Assembly (NCBI GenBank): GCA_035192965.1
Contig: CP136571.1
Location: forward strand, 3,304,501 to 3,368,500
DNA from: Fuscovulum sp.
Lineage (GTDB): Bacteria > Pseudomonadota > Alphaproteobacteria > Rhodobacterales > Rhodobacteraceae
Length of the DNA stretch: 64,000 nucleotides
Direction: 5' to 3'
Shown one piece after another: positions 18,122 through 27,392 of the stretch. The position numbers were made by a program, and so were the translations under genes. Below the pieces are notes generated by a model, which worked only from the letters and a program-made list of their open reading frames with translations, did no database searches and was not told where the DNA came from. The stretch's first letter is position 1. Each line of letters opens with the position of its first letter.

Positions 18122-18814
18122 TCAGGGCTGCTTGTAAAAAAGATGCGCCCCGATGGCCGCCGTCTGCGGAAAGCGCCGCGCCCAGCCGGGCCGCACTTGG
18201 CGCGTGTGGAAATGCGTGGCCCCCATCGTCAGGGCGCGCGGCGCACCGTTCATCATCGCCGCCGCAATCCGTTCTGCCCGCCACATCGCTTCGGGGTCGC
18301 GCATCCGGTCGGCGCGGCCGTCGCAGACATAGCTGAACTGGCATCCGCCGCCGCCACGCTGCTGCACCACACCGCAGATCGTTGACGGGTAATCCTGGCT
18401 GTCGACGCGATTCAGAATCACCTCTGCCACCGCGAACTGCCCGCGCAGGGTTTCGCCGCGCGCTTCGAAATAGATCGCCTTGCTCAGGCATTCCCACTGC
18501 GCACCGCCCGTGGGTTCCGGCAGCGCCGCAAGCCAGGCATCATCATAGCGGATCACCGAAGGCGCGGCGGGTTTGCCCTGCGCCTTGCCGGTGGTCGTGC
18601 GGGTTTCGATCTTCGGACCCACGGCCAATTCCGTCAGCCGTCCCTCCGGAATGGCGTTCAACGCCTGTCTTTCCGTCCCCAGCAAAGTGCCAAGGGTGCC
18701 GCCCATGGCGGCTGTCGGATCATTCGATTGGCTCACCGTCACGTCGGCGAAGGCCGCTCCATTCAGGATGACGGCAGCAATCGCCCCCGTAATCCAGCCT
18801 GTCTGCAAGCGCAT
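18122..18814 (-). CDS. cell wall hydrolase, SleB-like, exported
   Basis: 230 residues with a signal peptide ('MRLQTGWITGAIAAVILNGAAFA'-type, cleavage near residue 23). The C-terminal half is a SleB/Hydrolase_2 domain: 'CLSKAIYFEARGETLRGQFA' has the catalytic Glu, followed by 'AEVILNRVDSQDYPSTIC', 'CQFSYVCDG' and 'GATHFHT'. The family contains lytic transglycosylase-type enzymes acting on peptidoglycan in the periplasm. The middle region is low-complexity. It is separate from the folB operon. Confidence 0.9.
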   Translation of the reverse strand: MRLQTGWITGAIAAVILNGAAFADVTVSQSNDPTAAMGGTLGTLLGTERQALNAIPEGRLTELAVGPKIETRTTTGKAQGKPAAPSVIRYDDAWLAALPEPTGGAQWECLSKAIYFEARGETLRGQFAVAEVILNRVDSQDYPSTICGVVQQRGGGGCQFSYVCDGRADRMRDPEAMWRAERIAAAMMNGAPRALTMGATHFHTRQVRPGWARRFPQTAAIGAHLFYKQP

Positions 18815-18936
18815 GGTCTCGTGTATCCCGGTTGTTTCAACCCGCCATCAGCGGGGAAAAACCTTTCCCCATTGATAACGAGGGGCGGGCGTAGACGAAT
18901 CATCAGGCCCGAGTCTACCAATGTGGCAGAATTGCA

Positions 18937-19022
18937 ACCGAAATTCGGTCCTTTTCGGCGGATATCCGCCGAAATTTCTTAACACGCTAGCGCAACAAGA
19001 TCAGACAAACACATGATCTTGT
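18937..19022. repeat. array of three palindromes between sleB-like gene and ppdK
   Basis: ACCGAA-A-TTCGGT (18937-18949) is followed by a 22-bp perfect palindrome centred on GGATATCC (18953-18974), then ACAAGATCA with its complement across a 10-nt loop (18995-19022). The last lies two bases before the ppdK stop codon and lacks a T-run. The 18815-19023 gap otherwise carries the promoter of the hydrolase gene. Confidence 0.8.
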
Positions 19023-19023
19023 G

Positions 19024-21576
19024 TCACTTTTTCGGAATCGGCATTTGCTCCTTCAAAGCAAGATGCGCCGCCGCCAACCGGGCCAGCGGCACACGATAAG
19101 GGGAGCAGGAAACGTAATCGAATCCCGCCTTGCGGCAAAATCCGATGGATTCGGGGTTCCCTCCATGCTCGCCGCACAGGGACACGACCAGATCACCGCG
19201 CGTCCTGCGCCCGCGTTCCGTGCCGATCAGCAGCAACTCGCCCACCCCGTCCACATCCAGAATATGGAACGGGTCTTCGGGAAACACGCCTTGCTGCACA
19301 TAGGTGTTCATGAACCGCCCCGCATCATCGCGCGACAGGCCATACGTCATCTGCGTCAGGTCATTCGTGCCGAATGACAAAAAGGCCGCGTGCTGCGCAA
19401 TCTCGCCCGCCCGCAACGCGGCGCGTGGCGTTTCTACCATGACCCCCAGCTTATAGGCGAAATCCGCCCCCGCCTTGGTACGCACCTTGGCCGCCACAGC
19501 CTCGATCCGGGTCTGCACCAGCTCCACCTCGCGCCGGGCCGATACCAGCGGGATCATGATTTCCGGCACGACTGCCGCGCCCCGCCGCCCGACCTCCACC
19601 GTCGCCTCGAAAATGGCCTGCGCCTGCATGTCATAGATTTCGGGCAGCACCACGCCCAGCCGCACGCCCCGCATCCCCAGCATCGGGTTGAACTCGGCCA
19701 AGGCCTCAGCCCGCCGCGTCACCTCTGACAGCGGCTTGTCCAACGCCTCGGCCAATTCGCGCAGGCCCTCGCGGCTATGCGGCAAAAACTCATGCAAGGG
19801 CGGGTCGAACAGGCGGATGCAGACGGGCAGGCCCTGCATGATATCGAACAGCTGCACGAAATCCTCGCGCTGCATCGGCAACAGCCGCGCCAGCGCCGCC
19901 GCACGATCCTTGGAACTGTCGGCAAAGATCATCTCGCGCATCACCACCAGACGATCATCTTCAAAGAACATGTGTTCCGTCCGGCACAGCCCGATTCCCT
20001 GCGCCTCGAACTGCCGCGCCGTGGCGGCATCTGCAGGCGTATCGGCATTGGCCCGAATGCCAATATCGCGGTACTGATCCGCCCAACCCAAGAGCTTGCG
20101 GAAACTGTCGTCCAGCGCCGGGGCCAGCATATCCGCCGCACCCACCAGCGCCTCGCCCGTGGCGCCATCGACGGTGATGATGTCCCCCTCACGGAACACC
20201 CGCCCATCAGGGGCCACCAGCTTCTTGTCCTTGGAATCGAGCTTCAGGTCCGACGCCCCGACGATGCAAGGCAGGCCCAGCCCGCGCCCGATCACCGCCG
20301 CGTGGCTGGTCATCCCGCCCCGTTCCGTCAGCACCCCCACGGCGGAATGCATCCCGCGAATATCCTCGGGCGCCGTCTCGCGCCGCACCAGAATGCAAGG
20401 CTCGCCCCGCGCCGCACTCGCCTGCGCGGCGGCGGATGAAAAGACGATCCGTCCCGTCGCCGCCCCCGGGCTGGCCGCGATCCCCCGCACGAACACATCG
20501 CGCGGCCCGCGCGGATCCACCTGCGTGTGCAGCAATTCCGGCAGCGCGCGCGGCTCCACCCGCAGCACCGCCTCGGCCTCGGAAATCACGCCATCCTCGG
20601 CCAGCGCCACGGCGATTTTCAACCCCGCCCGCGCCGAACGGGCCACCTTCACCGCATCCAGCACCGACAGATGCCCGTCCTCGATGGTGAATTCGATCTG
20701 CATCTCTTCGCGCAGCTTCACCCGGCAGGCCGCGCCAAACCGCAGCAGATCGCCAAACAGCCCCGGCGCAAGCTCCTCCAGCGACGGCCCGCGCGGATCG
20801 CGCGTCAGATAGATCGCCTCTGTCCGCTTCAACGCATCCCGCCCCTGCGACTGGCCCAGATAGCGCCCTGTCACCTGCGGCAGCCCCGTCACGGGATCGA
20901 CGAACTGGATCACCCCAGACCCGGAAACCCCCTTGCCGATGCCCTGCGCCATTTCCTGCACCACAAGGCCCAGCGCCGCCGCATCCGGCGCCCCCTTGGC
21001 CTGCCGCAACAGTCGCGCCGTTGTCCCCTCCCAGGCCCGCGCCATAGAGCGGAGCACCTCGGCCAATTGGCGGGCAGGGTCTTGCGGAAATTCCTCATCC
21101 ATTTCCAGCTCATAGACCCGCAGCGCATCGCGCAGCGCCTCGGCCGACGGGGCGGCGGCATCGAACATGTCGGGGTCCAGCCGCGCCACATGGGTAGCAT
21201 AGGATTGCACAAACCGCAGGTACAGCGCATCCGCAGCCGCCTGCCCGTGCCGTTCCACCAGCCCCAAATGCCGTTCTGCGTTCATGCCGATGTTCAGAAT
21301 CGTTCCCGGCCCGCCCCAATCGGGGTTCTCCGGGCTGGGCCGCACGGAAATCAACGCGTCCGCGCCGAAATGCGCCAGAATCGCCTCTACATCCACCGGA
21401 TGCCCCGCCGCAATCGCCCGGACCGTGCCCGCAGGCAGCGCCACCGTCTCCGGCACCGGCAAATCCAGCCGCACCAGCCGTTGCAGGCACTTTGCCCGCC
21501 AGCCATGCGCCGCCGTCTGGATGCGCGCCGTGGGCGTGATCTCGGCGAAATCGGGAAGCATATCCATCTTCTGCAC
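19024..21576 (-). CDS. pyruvate phosphate dikinase-like protein with degenerate ATP-binding half
   Basis: About 850 residues. The start is best at GTG 21576, with GGAAAGG eight bases upstream; ATG codons at 21639 and 21567 lack a spaced site. The swivelling domain keeps the phosphohistidine loop 'ERGGMTSHAAVIGRGLG'. The C-terminal PEP/pyruvate barrel keeps 'GLCRTEHMFF', 'FGTNDLTQMTYGLSRDD' and the catalytic Cys in 'SLCGEHGG'. In the N-terminal half the canonical 'GGKGANL' Lys, the 'RSGA' loop ('RPSPENP' here) and the 'LQTRNGKR' strand ('LDAVKVAR' here) are changed. It lies downstream of glyS on the same strand. Confidence 0.85.
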   Translation of the reverse strand: MQKMDMLPDFAEITPTARIQTAAHGWRAKCLQRLVRLDLPVPETVALPAGTVRAIAAGHPVDVEAILAHFGADALISVRPSPENPDWGGPGTILNIGMNAERHLGLVERHGQAAADALYLRFVQSYATHVARLDPDMFDAAAPSAEALRDALRVYELEMDEEFPQDPARQLAEVLRSMARAWEGTTARLLRQAKGAPDAAALGLVVQEMAQGIGKGVSGSGVIQFVDPVTGLPQVTGRYLGQSQGRDALKRTEAIYLTRDPRGPSLEELAPGLFGDLLRFGAACRVKLREEMQIEFTIEDGHLSVLDAVKVARSARAGLKIAVALAEDGVISEAEAVLRVEPRALPELLHTQVDPRGPRDVFVRGIAASPGAATGRIVFSSAAAQASAARGEPCILVRRETAPEDIRGMHSAVGVLTERGGMTSHAAVIGRGLGLPCIVGASDLKLDSKDKKLVAPDGRVFREGDIITVDGATGEALVGAADMLAPALDDSFRKLLGWADQYRDIGIRANADTPADAATARQFEAQGIGLCRTEHMFFEDDRLVVMREMIFADSSKDRAAALARLLPMQREDFVQLFDIMQGLPVCIRLFDPPLHEFLPHSREGLRELAEALDKPLSEVTRRAEALAEFNPMLGMRGVRLGVVLPEIYDMQAQAIFEATVEVGRRGAAVVPEIMIPLVSARREVELVQTRIEAVAAKVRTKAGADFAYKLGVMVETPRAALRAGEIAQHAAFLSFGTNDLTQMTYGLSRDDAGRFMNTYVQQGVFPEDPFHILDVDGVGELLLIGTERGRRTRGDLVVSLCGEHGGNPESIGFCRKAGFDYVSCSPYRVPLARLAAAHLALKEQMPIPKK

Positions 21577-21674
21577 TGCAGCGACCTTTCCTTTGCAGCC
21601 GCAGGATACGCCGAAAACAGTGTCAATCAAGCCTGACATTCGGTGTAACGGCTACGTCACACTGACGGAGGGCG

Positions 21675-21724
21675 CCGGGGGTTTCACACCCCCGGACCCC
21701 CGTGGGATATTTTCACAGAGAAGA
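21675..21724. repeat. dispersed repeat, copy 2 (opposite orientation, diverged)
   Basis: CCGGGGGT-TTCAC-ACCCCCGG hairpin (21675-21695), then a GGGATATTTT core (21704 onward) ending in AGAGAAGA. It is in reverse orientation to the copies at 9.9 and 61.4 kb. It fills most of the gap between glyS and the ppdK-like gene and may end glyS transcription. Confidence 0.55.
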
Positions 21725-21744
21725 GTTGACAGAGGGGGGCCGGA

Positions 21745-23961
21745 TTACCCGTCGACCTTTGTCAAATCCGCCACGCCCGAACAAATCGCGCGGATGCGAT
21801 GCAGCAGGTTCAACCGGTTGCGGCGCAGAATCTCATTCTCGGCATTGATCTGCACGGCGTTGAAAAACGCATCAATCGGCGCGCGCAACTGGGCCATGGC
21901 CCCCATCGCGGCGGAGAAATCCTCGCCCTTCATTGCCGGGCCAATCGCCTGTTCCGCCACATCCAGCGCGTTGAACAAGGCGCGTTCGGCATCCGTTTCT
22001 GCGAATTTCGGATCGGCCCCGAAAGAGTATTCCACCCCATCCTTCGCCTCGGCCTGAGACAGGATGTTGTTGGCCCGCTTGAACCCCTGCAACAGGTTGG
22101 TGCCATCGTCGGAGGACAGAAAGGACTGCAACGCCTGCGCGCGCTTGACCAGCAGGGTCAGATCGCAGTTTCCTTCCATGCCAAGACAGGCGTCAATCAC
22201 GTCATGCCGGATACCCTGATCGCGCAAGAAGACCTTCAGCCGATCATGGACGAAGTCACGCAGATCGTCGCTGATCGAAGGATCGTGGTCACGCACCCGC
22301 GACACCCAATCGGCGCCCGTCGGTTCAGCTTCTGCCACCAAGGCGCGGGTCACTTTGCCGAACATTCCGTTTGCCACAGCCCCGTCAAGGATCGCAGCCA
22401 AACGCTTTGCCTCCTGCGGGTCGGCTCCGATCTGGTGGCGCAACACCTGCACATCGGTGAGACGGTCCAACGACACCCGCACCCCATTCACCAACACCAA
22501 CCGAATAACCCCCAGTGCCGCCCGACGCAGTGCAAACGGGTCCTTGCTCCCTGTCGGCTTTTCATCAATCGCCCAGAACCCGGTCAACGTGTCGATCTTG
22601 TCGGCCAGCGCAACGGCGACCGAGACAGGCTCCGTCGGCACCGCATCCGATGGACCCAGCGGCGAATAGTGATCCCGGCAGGCATCCGCCACCGCTGCAG
22701 GCATCCCCGCCTCCAGCGCGTAATAGCGGCCCATCACGCCCTGCAATTCGGCGAACTCGCCCACCATACCCGACCGCAGGTCCAGCTTGGCCACCCTTGC
22801 CGCCTGCTCGGCCAGCGCGGCATCCGCCCCCACCATGGGCGCAATCTCGCGCGCCAAGGCGGCGATCCGGTCGATCCGCTCCGCCTGTGAGCCCAGTTTG
22901 TTGTGGAAGGTCACGGATTTCAGCCCCTCGGCCCACTCGCCCATGCCGCCCTTGGCCACCCGCAGGTCATTTTCCCAGAAGAACCGCGCATCCGACAGGC
23001 GGGCGCGCAGCACCTTTTGGTTGCCGCGCAGGATCGCAGCCCCGCCATCCGCCGCCTCGATATTCGCCACCGTGATGAATCGCTCAATCCGCCCCGTCTT
23101 GGGGTTCTTTACGGAAAAGAACTTCTGATGCTCTTTCATCGAGGTTTGCAGAACCTCCGCCGGCAGGCCCATGAATTCCTCGCCGATCTGCCCCATCAGG
23201 ACCGACGGCCATTCCACCAGCCCCGCCACCTCGGCCAGCAGACCGCGATCCTCCACCACTTCAAGCCCGGCCGCAAAGGCCATGTTGGTGGCGTCATGCC
23301 AGATCTGCGCCTCACGCTCGGCCGCATCCAGCATCACCTTGGCGCGGCCCAGCTTCACTCGGTAATCGTCAAATGAGGTCACGGCAAACCGCCCCGCCCC
23401 CATGAAACGATGCCCTTCGGTCGTGTTGCCTGCCGTGATCCCGTCCACGTCCAGCGGCACCACCCGTGCCCCCGCCTCATCCACCAGCAGGCACAGGATG
23501 GATTGCAAAGGCCGCACCCAGCGAAGCGACCCCGAACCCCAGCGCATGGATTTGGGCCATGGGAAATTGCGGATCGCGCTTTCCAGCACCTCGGCCACAA
23601 TCGCATCGGCGCTGCGCCCGGGCTTTTCGACCACCGCGAAATAGACCTGCGCCTTCTTGTCGTCGCGCACCTCAAGCTGATCCAGCGTCAGCCCGGTTGA
23701 CCGCAAGAACCCCTCCAGCGCCGCCGCCGGCGCGTCCGTGCGCGGCCCCTTGCGCTCTTCCCGCACCGCGCGGCTTTCCGCCGTCAGCTCCTCTACCGAC
23801 AGCACCAACCGCCGCGGCGTCGAAAAGGCCCCGGCGCTGGCATAGGTCAGCCCCGCCTCAACCAGCCCATCCGTCACCAGCCGCTTGAGATCGGCCGCCG
23901 CCTTGGCCTGCATCCGCGCAGGAATTTCTTCCGAGAACAGTTCGATCAACAGATCAGGCAT
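21745..23961 (-). CDS. glyS: glycine--tRNA ligase beta subunit
   Basis: 738 residues, the large subunit of the alpha2beta2 bacterial GlyRS that carries tRNA recognition. N-terminal 'PDLLIELFSEEIPARMQAKA' is the family hallmark, and the HD-like core and the C-terminal anticodon-binding DALR-like domain ('RANNILSQAE') are present. Length is slightly above E. coli GlyS (689). It is separated from glyQ only by the small DUF6446 gene, so all three form one operon. Confidence 0.97.
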   Translation of the reverse strand: MPDLLIELFSEEIPARMQAKAAADLKRLVTDGLVEAGLTYASAGAFSTPRRLVLSVEELTAESRAVREERKGPRTDAPAAALEGFLRSTGLTLDQLEVRDDKKAQVYFAVVEKPGRSADAIVAEVLESAIRNFPWPKSMRWGSGSLRWVRPLQSILCLLVDEAGARVVPLDVDGITAGNTTEGHRFMGAGRFAVTSFDDYRVKLGRAKVMLDAAEREAQIWHDATNMAFAAGLEVVEDRGLLAEVAGLVEWPSVLMGQIGEEFMGLPAEVLQTSMKEHQKFFSVKNPKTGRIERFITVANIEAADGGAAILRGNQKVLRARLSDARFFWENDLRVAKGGMGEWAEGLKSVTFHNKLGSQAERIDRIAALAREIAPMVGADAALAEQAARVAKLDLRSGMVGEFAELQGVMGRYYALEAGMPAAVADACRDHYSPLGPSDAVPTEPVSVAVALADKIDTLTGFWAIDEKPTGSKDPFALRRAALGVIRLVLVNGVRVSLDRLTDVQVLRHQIGADPQEAKRLAAILDGAVANGMFGKVTRALVAEAEPTGADWVSRVRDHDPSISDDLRDFVHDRLKVFLRDQGIRHDVIDACLGMEGNCDLTLLVKRAQALQSFLSSDDGTNLLQGFKRANNILSQAEAKDGVEYSFGADPKFAETDAERALFNALDVAEQAIGPAMKGEDFSAAMGAMAQLRAPIDAFFNAVQINAENEILRRNRLNLLHRIRAICSGVADLTKVDG

Positions 23962-23965
23962 TGGA

Positions 23966-24439
23966 TCACTCGCTCGCCGAGGCGTTCAACTGGTGCCAGG
24001 CAAAGGCCCGGCCATCGGGGAAAACCGCAACAACGCGGTCCACGCCGGGGTGAATATTGGCTTCCGACAGGAAGGGAATGGCCTCGCCGCGCTCCAGCGC
24101 CGCCCCGATGGCCTGCGCGTCGAAACAGTCGAACCAGCCCGGCGCGATGTTGGGCACCGCGCCTTCATAGATCTTGTAGGTCTCCGTCAACATCGCCTGC
24201 GTCATCGGCGTGCGGAAGCAGGCGCGGAACCGGATCGGGGACGACTCGCTGTCGATCCCGGTCACCTCTTCGGCGATGATCGGCTCAGGCTGGCCCCCCT
24301 CGATCAGCGTCAGGCGAATCTCTTCGCCCGGCACGAAAGCCGCTTCTTCGTAAAAGGCATAGACCTGCAGCCAATACATGGCCACACCCGCAACTGCCCC
24401 GATTAACACGATCCCCCCCGCCATGATCTTGCCATTCAC
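23966..24439 (-). CDS. DUF6446 family membrane-anchored protein
   Basis: 157 residues with one N-terminal transmembrane helix ('[20 protein letters not shown]') and a periplasmic part containing two Cys ('FRACFRTPM', 'GWFDCFDAQ'). This gene between glyQ and glyS is a recurring Rhodobacteraceae arrangement, assigned to DUF6446 from memory. It overlaps glyQ by four bases and ends four bases before glyS. Its function is unknown. Conservation in this slot suggests co-expression with GlyRS rather than a proven link. Confidence 0.75.
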   Translation of the reverse strand: MNGKIMAGGIVLIGAVAGVAMYWLQVYAFYEEAAFVPGEEIRLTLIEGGQPEPIIAEEVTGIDSESSPIRFRACFRTPMTQAMLTETYKIYEGAVPNIAPGWFDCFDAQAIGAALERGEAIPFLSEANIHPGVDRVVAVFPDGRAFAWHQLNASASE

Positions 24440-25377
24440 GCCGCCGCCCCCCCCGATGCGCCACCAGCCTCAGTCGTGACAAAGGCATCGGCACAGGCCT
24501 TGGCCAGCGCCCGCACCCGCCCGATATAGGCCTGCCGCTCGGTCACCGAAATCACGCCCCGCGCATCCAGCAGGTTGAACAGGTGGCTGGCCTTGATGCA
24601 TTGGTCATAGGCGGGATGGGCCATCACGATGCGCTTGCCGCTTTTTGGGTCCAGCGCGTCAAAGGCCAAAAGCCGCCCGCATTCCGCCTCAGCATCCTTG
24701 AAATGCTGAAACAGCATCTCGGTCGTTGCGCCGTCAAAGTTGTGGCGGCTGTATTCTTCCTCGGTCTGGCGGAAGATATCGCCGTATTTCAACGGGATGG
24801 GGGATTGCGGATCATTAAAGGGCATCTCCATCACATGGTCGATCCCCAGCACATACATCGCCAGCCGCTCCAACCCATAGGTCAGCTCGCCCGAAACCGG
24901 GCGGCAATCATGCCCGCCGACCTGCTGGAAATAGGTGAACTGGCTCACCTCCATCCCGTCACACCACACCTCCCAGCCCAGGCCCCAGGCGCCCAGCGTT
25001 GGGCTTTCCCAGTCATCCTCGACAAAGCGGATGTCATGCAGCATCGGGTCCAGCCCGATCGCGCGCAGGCTGCCCAGATACAGCTCCTGCAAATCCGGCG
25101 GCGATGGTTTGATGATCACCTGATACTGATAGTAATGCTGCAGCCGGTTCGGGTTCTCGCCATAGCGCCCGTCGGTGGGGCGGCGCGACGGCTGCACATA
25201 GGCCGCCGCCCATGGCTTTGATCCCAGCGCCCGCAGCGTGGTGGCCGGGTGAAACGTGCCCGCCCCAACTTCCATGTCATAGGGTTGCAACACCGCGCAG
25301 CCCTTGGCCCCCCAATAGGATTGCAGGCGCAGAATGATCTCCTGGAAACTGCGGGGAAGCGTCGCGGTATCAGCCAT
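24436..25377 (-). CDS. glyQ: glycine--tRNA ligase alpha subunit
   Basis: 313 residues from '[20 protein letters not shown]', the canonical start; an upstream in-frame ATG at 25500 is not supported. This is the class II catalytic subunit: '[20 protein letters not shown]', '[20 protein letters not shown]' (motif 2) and '[15 protein letters not shown]' (motif 3). It is the first gene of the glyQ-DUF6446-glyS operon; its promoter should lie in the 245-bp gap before 25623. Confidence 0.97.
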   Translation of the reverse strand: MADTATLPRSFQEIILRLQSYWGAKGCAVLQPYDMEVGAGTFHPATTLRALGSKPWAAAYVQPSRRPTDGRYGENPNRLQHYYQYQVIIKPSPPDLQELYLGSLRAIGLDPMLHDIRFVEDDWESPTLGAWGLGWEVWCDGMEVSQFTYFQQVGGHDCRPVSGELTYGLERLAMYVLGIDHVMEMPFNDPQSPIPLKYGDIFRQTEEEYSRHNFDGATTEMLFQHFKDAEAECGRLLAFDALDPKSGKRIVMAHPAYDQCIKASHLFNLLDARGVISVTERQAYIGRVRALAKACADAFVTTEAGGASGGAAA

Positions 25378-25622
25378 GCCGGGGCCCTCTTGCAAACCGC
25401 CCTCTCCATAGGCAACGGGCGCAGGAGGGTCAATCCTTGCGGGGGGCTTGCGGCGGCCTTCACGGGGTCGTGCGGCGCACCTCGCCAAGGCTGCGCGCAC
25501 AAGACAGGGGCCAAGCGGCCCACACAGTACAGGCCACTCTCATACCCGGCATTTTTACAAGCTATGTGAATCCCCGGCACGCTCTGCTAGTCTGCTTGCT
25601 GAAACGAAAATGGAATTGCCGA

Positions 25623-27392
25623 ATGCTGCGTCTGGTTCTTGCCTGCCTTGCCCTTTGCCTGTCCCTTTTGACCGCCCCTCCCACCGCAGCCCAGCAATCC
25701 CAGGATCAGGTCTGGATCCAGATCGAAGCCAAACCCAACCTCGCCGATGCGCAGGACCGCGCCGCCGCGTGGCAGGCCATGTTCGATGATGTGCAGGGCT
25801 ACCGCATCGGCTCCGGCTGGCACGTAATCGCACTTGGCCCCTTCACCCGCGCCGATGCAGAAACCCGCCTTGCCGGGCTTCTGCGTGAAAATCTGGTGCC
25901 GCGCGACAGCTACATCACCGATGGCCGCAGCTTTGAAGGCAGCTTCTGGCCCACAGACACAGCGCCCGCCACGCCAGAGGCAACCACCGCAACCGAACAA
26001 GCCCCCGAACTGGCGCAAGACCTCGCTCAGGAACTCGCCCCGGCGCCTGTCGTGCCCGATGAAACCCCCGAACAGGCCCGCCAATCCGAATCCCTGCTGT
26101 CACAGGCAGAACGCGAACAACTGCAAACCGCGCTGAAATGGTTTGGCTTCTATACCAGCACCATCGACGGGGCCTTCGGGCGCGGCACGCGCGGCTCCAT
26201 GACGGAATGGCAAGAGGCGATGGGTTATGAACCCACCGGCATCCTCACCACCTTCCAGCGCGACACGCTGACCGCCAACTACCTTGCCGAACAATCCGCC
26301 CTCGGCCTTGCCACCATCACCGAACCCGAAGCCGGGATCGAGGTGACGATCCCCACCGCATTGGTGCAGTTCGATCATTACGAACCGCCCTTCGTGCATT
26401 TCACCGCCAAGAACGGCTCGGATGCCTTGCGCATCACCCTGATCAGCCAGCCGGGCGATCAATCCGCGCTTTATGCGCTCTATGACACGCTCCAGACGCT
26501 GGAAATCATGCCCACCACCGGCCCCCGCGAACGGGGCGAGCGCAGCTTCACCCTGCGCGGCGACAGCGCCACTGTCACCTCTGCCGCCTATGCCGAACTG
26601 TCGCGCGGGCTGATCAAGGGCTGGATCGTGACCTGGAAACCCGACGCCGAACTGCTGCCCATCGACCGGATCCTGTCCGCCGTCGAAGCCAGCTTCCGCC
26701 CCGTCGGCGACCGCGCGCTGGATCCGGGCATCGTCCCGATGGACGGGGCCACCAAAGCCGGGCTTCTTTCGGGGCTTGAGGTGCGCAAACCCCGCCTCAC
26801 CCGCTCGGGCTTTTACATCGACGGGGCGGGCAATGTCCTCACCTCCACCGATGCTGTCGATCAATGCGCCCGCATCACGCTGGATGGCGTGACAGAGGCC
26901 CGCCTGACACTGGCCGATCCGGCAACGGGCATTGCGCTTCTGGCGCCCGCCACCCCGGTCAGCCCCCCCGCCACAGCGGAATTCCAGCTTGCCCCGGATC
27001 GCATCGGCACTGAAATCGCGGTGTCCGGCTACAGCTACGGCGATGCCCTGCCCGCCCCCGTCCTCACCTTCGGCACGCTTCAGGCCGCCGAAGGGCTGGC
27101 CGGGGAACAGGGGCTGAAACGCCTCGCCCTTACCGCTCTGCCCGGCGATGCCGGTGGCCCCGTGGTAGACAGCACCGGTGCGGTGCTGGGCCTTCTGCTG
27201 CCCGCCTCGCTTGATCCTGCCCGCGTGCTGCCCGAAGGCGTGGCCTTTGCCACCACTGGCCCGGCCATCGCCGCCGCGTTGCAGGCGCAAGGCATCACCC
27301 TGACCCAAGCCACCCGTCAGGGCGCCCTGCCGCCCGAAGATCTTGCCAAAGAAGTGGGCCGGATGACCGTTCTTGTGTCCTGCTGGGATTGA
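25623..27392 (+). CDS. secreted SPOR/peptidoglycan-binding protein with inactive trypsin-like domain
   Basis: 589 residues. The signal peptide (1-24) is followed by a SPOR-like region (about 28-105), a Pro/Ala/Glu-rich linker, a PG_binding_1 domain (about 160-225; 'LKWFGFYTSTIDGAFGRGTR') and a C-terminal trypsin-like fold (about 400-560). The triad positions read Asp410 ('VLTSTDAVDQC', for His), Gly436 ('DPATGIALL', for Asp) and Ala510 ('GDAGGP', for Ser). It is therefore predicted to be a periplasmic peptidoglycan-binding pseudoprotease. It ends directly against the convergent trkH. Confidence 0.8.
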   Translation: MLRLVLACLALCLSLLTAPPTAAQQSQDQVWIQIEAKPNLADAQDRAAAWQAMFDDVQGYRIGSGWHVIALGPFTRADAETRLAGLLRENLVPRDSYITDGRSFEGSFWPTDTAPATPEATTATEQAPELAQDLAQELAPAPVVPDETPEQARQSESLLSQAEREQLQTALKWFGFYTSTIDGAFGRGTRGSMTEWQEAMGYEPTGILTTFQRDTLTANYLAEQSALGLATITEPEAGIEVTIPTALVQFDHYEPPFVHFTAKNGSDALRITLISQPGDQSALYALYDTLQTLEIMPTTGPRERGERSFTLRGDSATVTSAAYAELSRGLIKGWIVTWKPDAELLPIDRILSAVEASFRPVGDRALDPGIVPMDGATKAGLLSGLEVRKPRLTRSGFYIDGAGNVLTSTDAVDQCARITLDGVTEARLTLADPATGIALLAPATPVSPPATAEFQLAPDRIGTEIAVSGYSYGDALPAPVLTFGTLQAAEGLAGEQGLKRLALTALPGDAGGPVVDSTGAVLGLLLPASLDPARVLPEGVAFATTGPAIAAALQAQGITLTQATRQGALPPEDLAKEVGRMTVLVSCWD

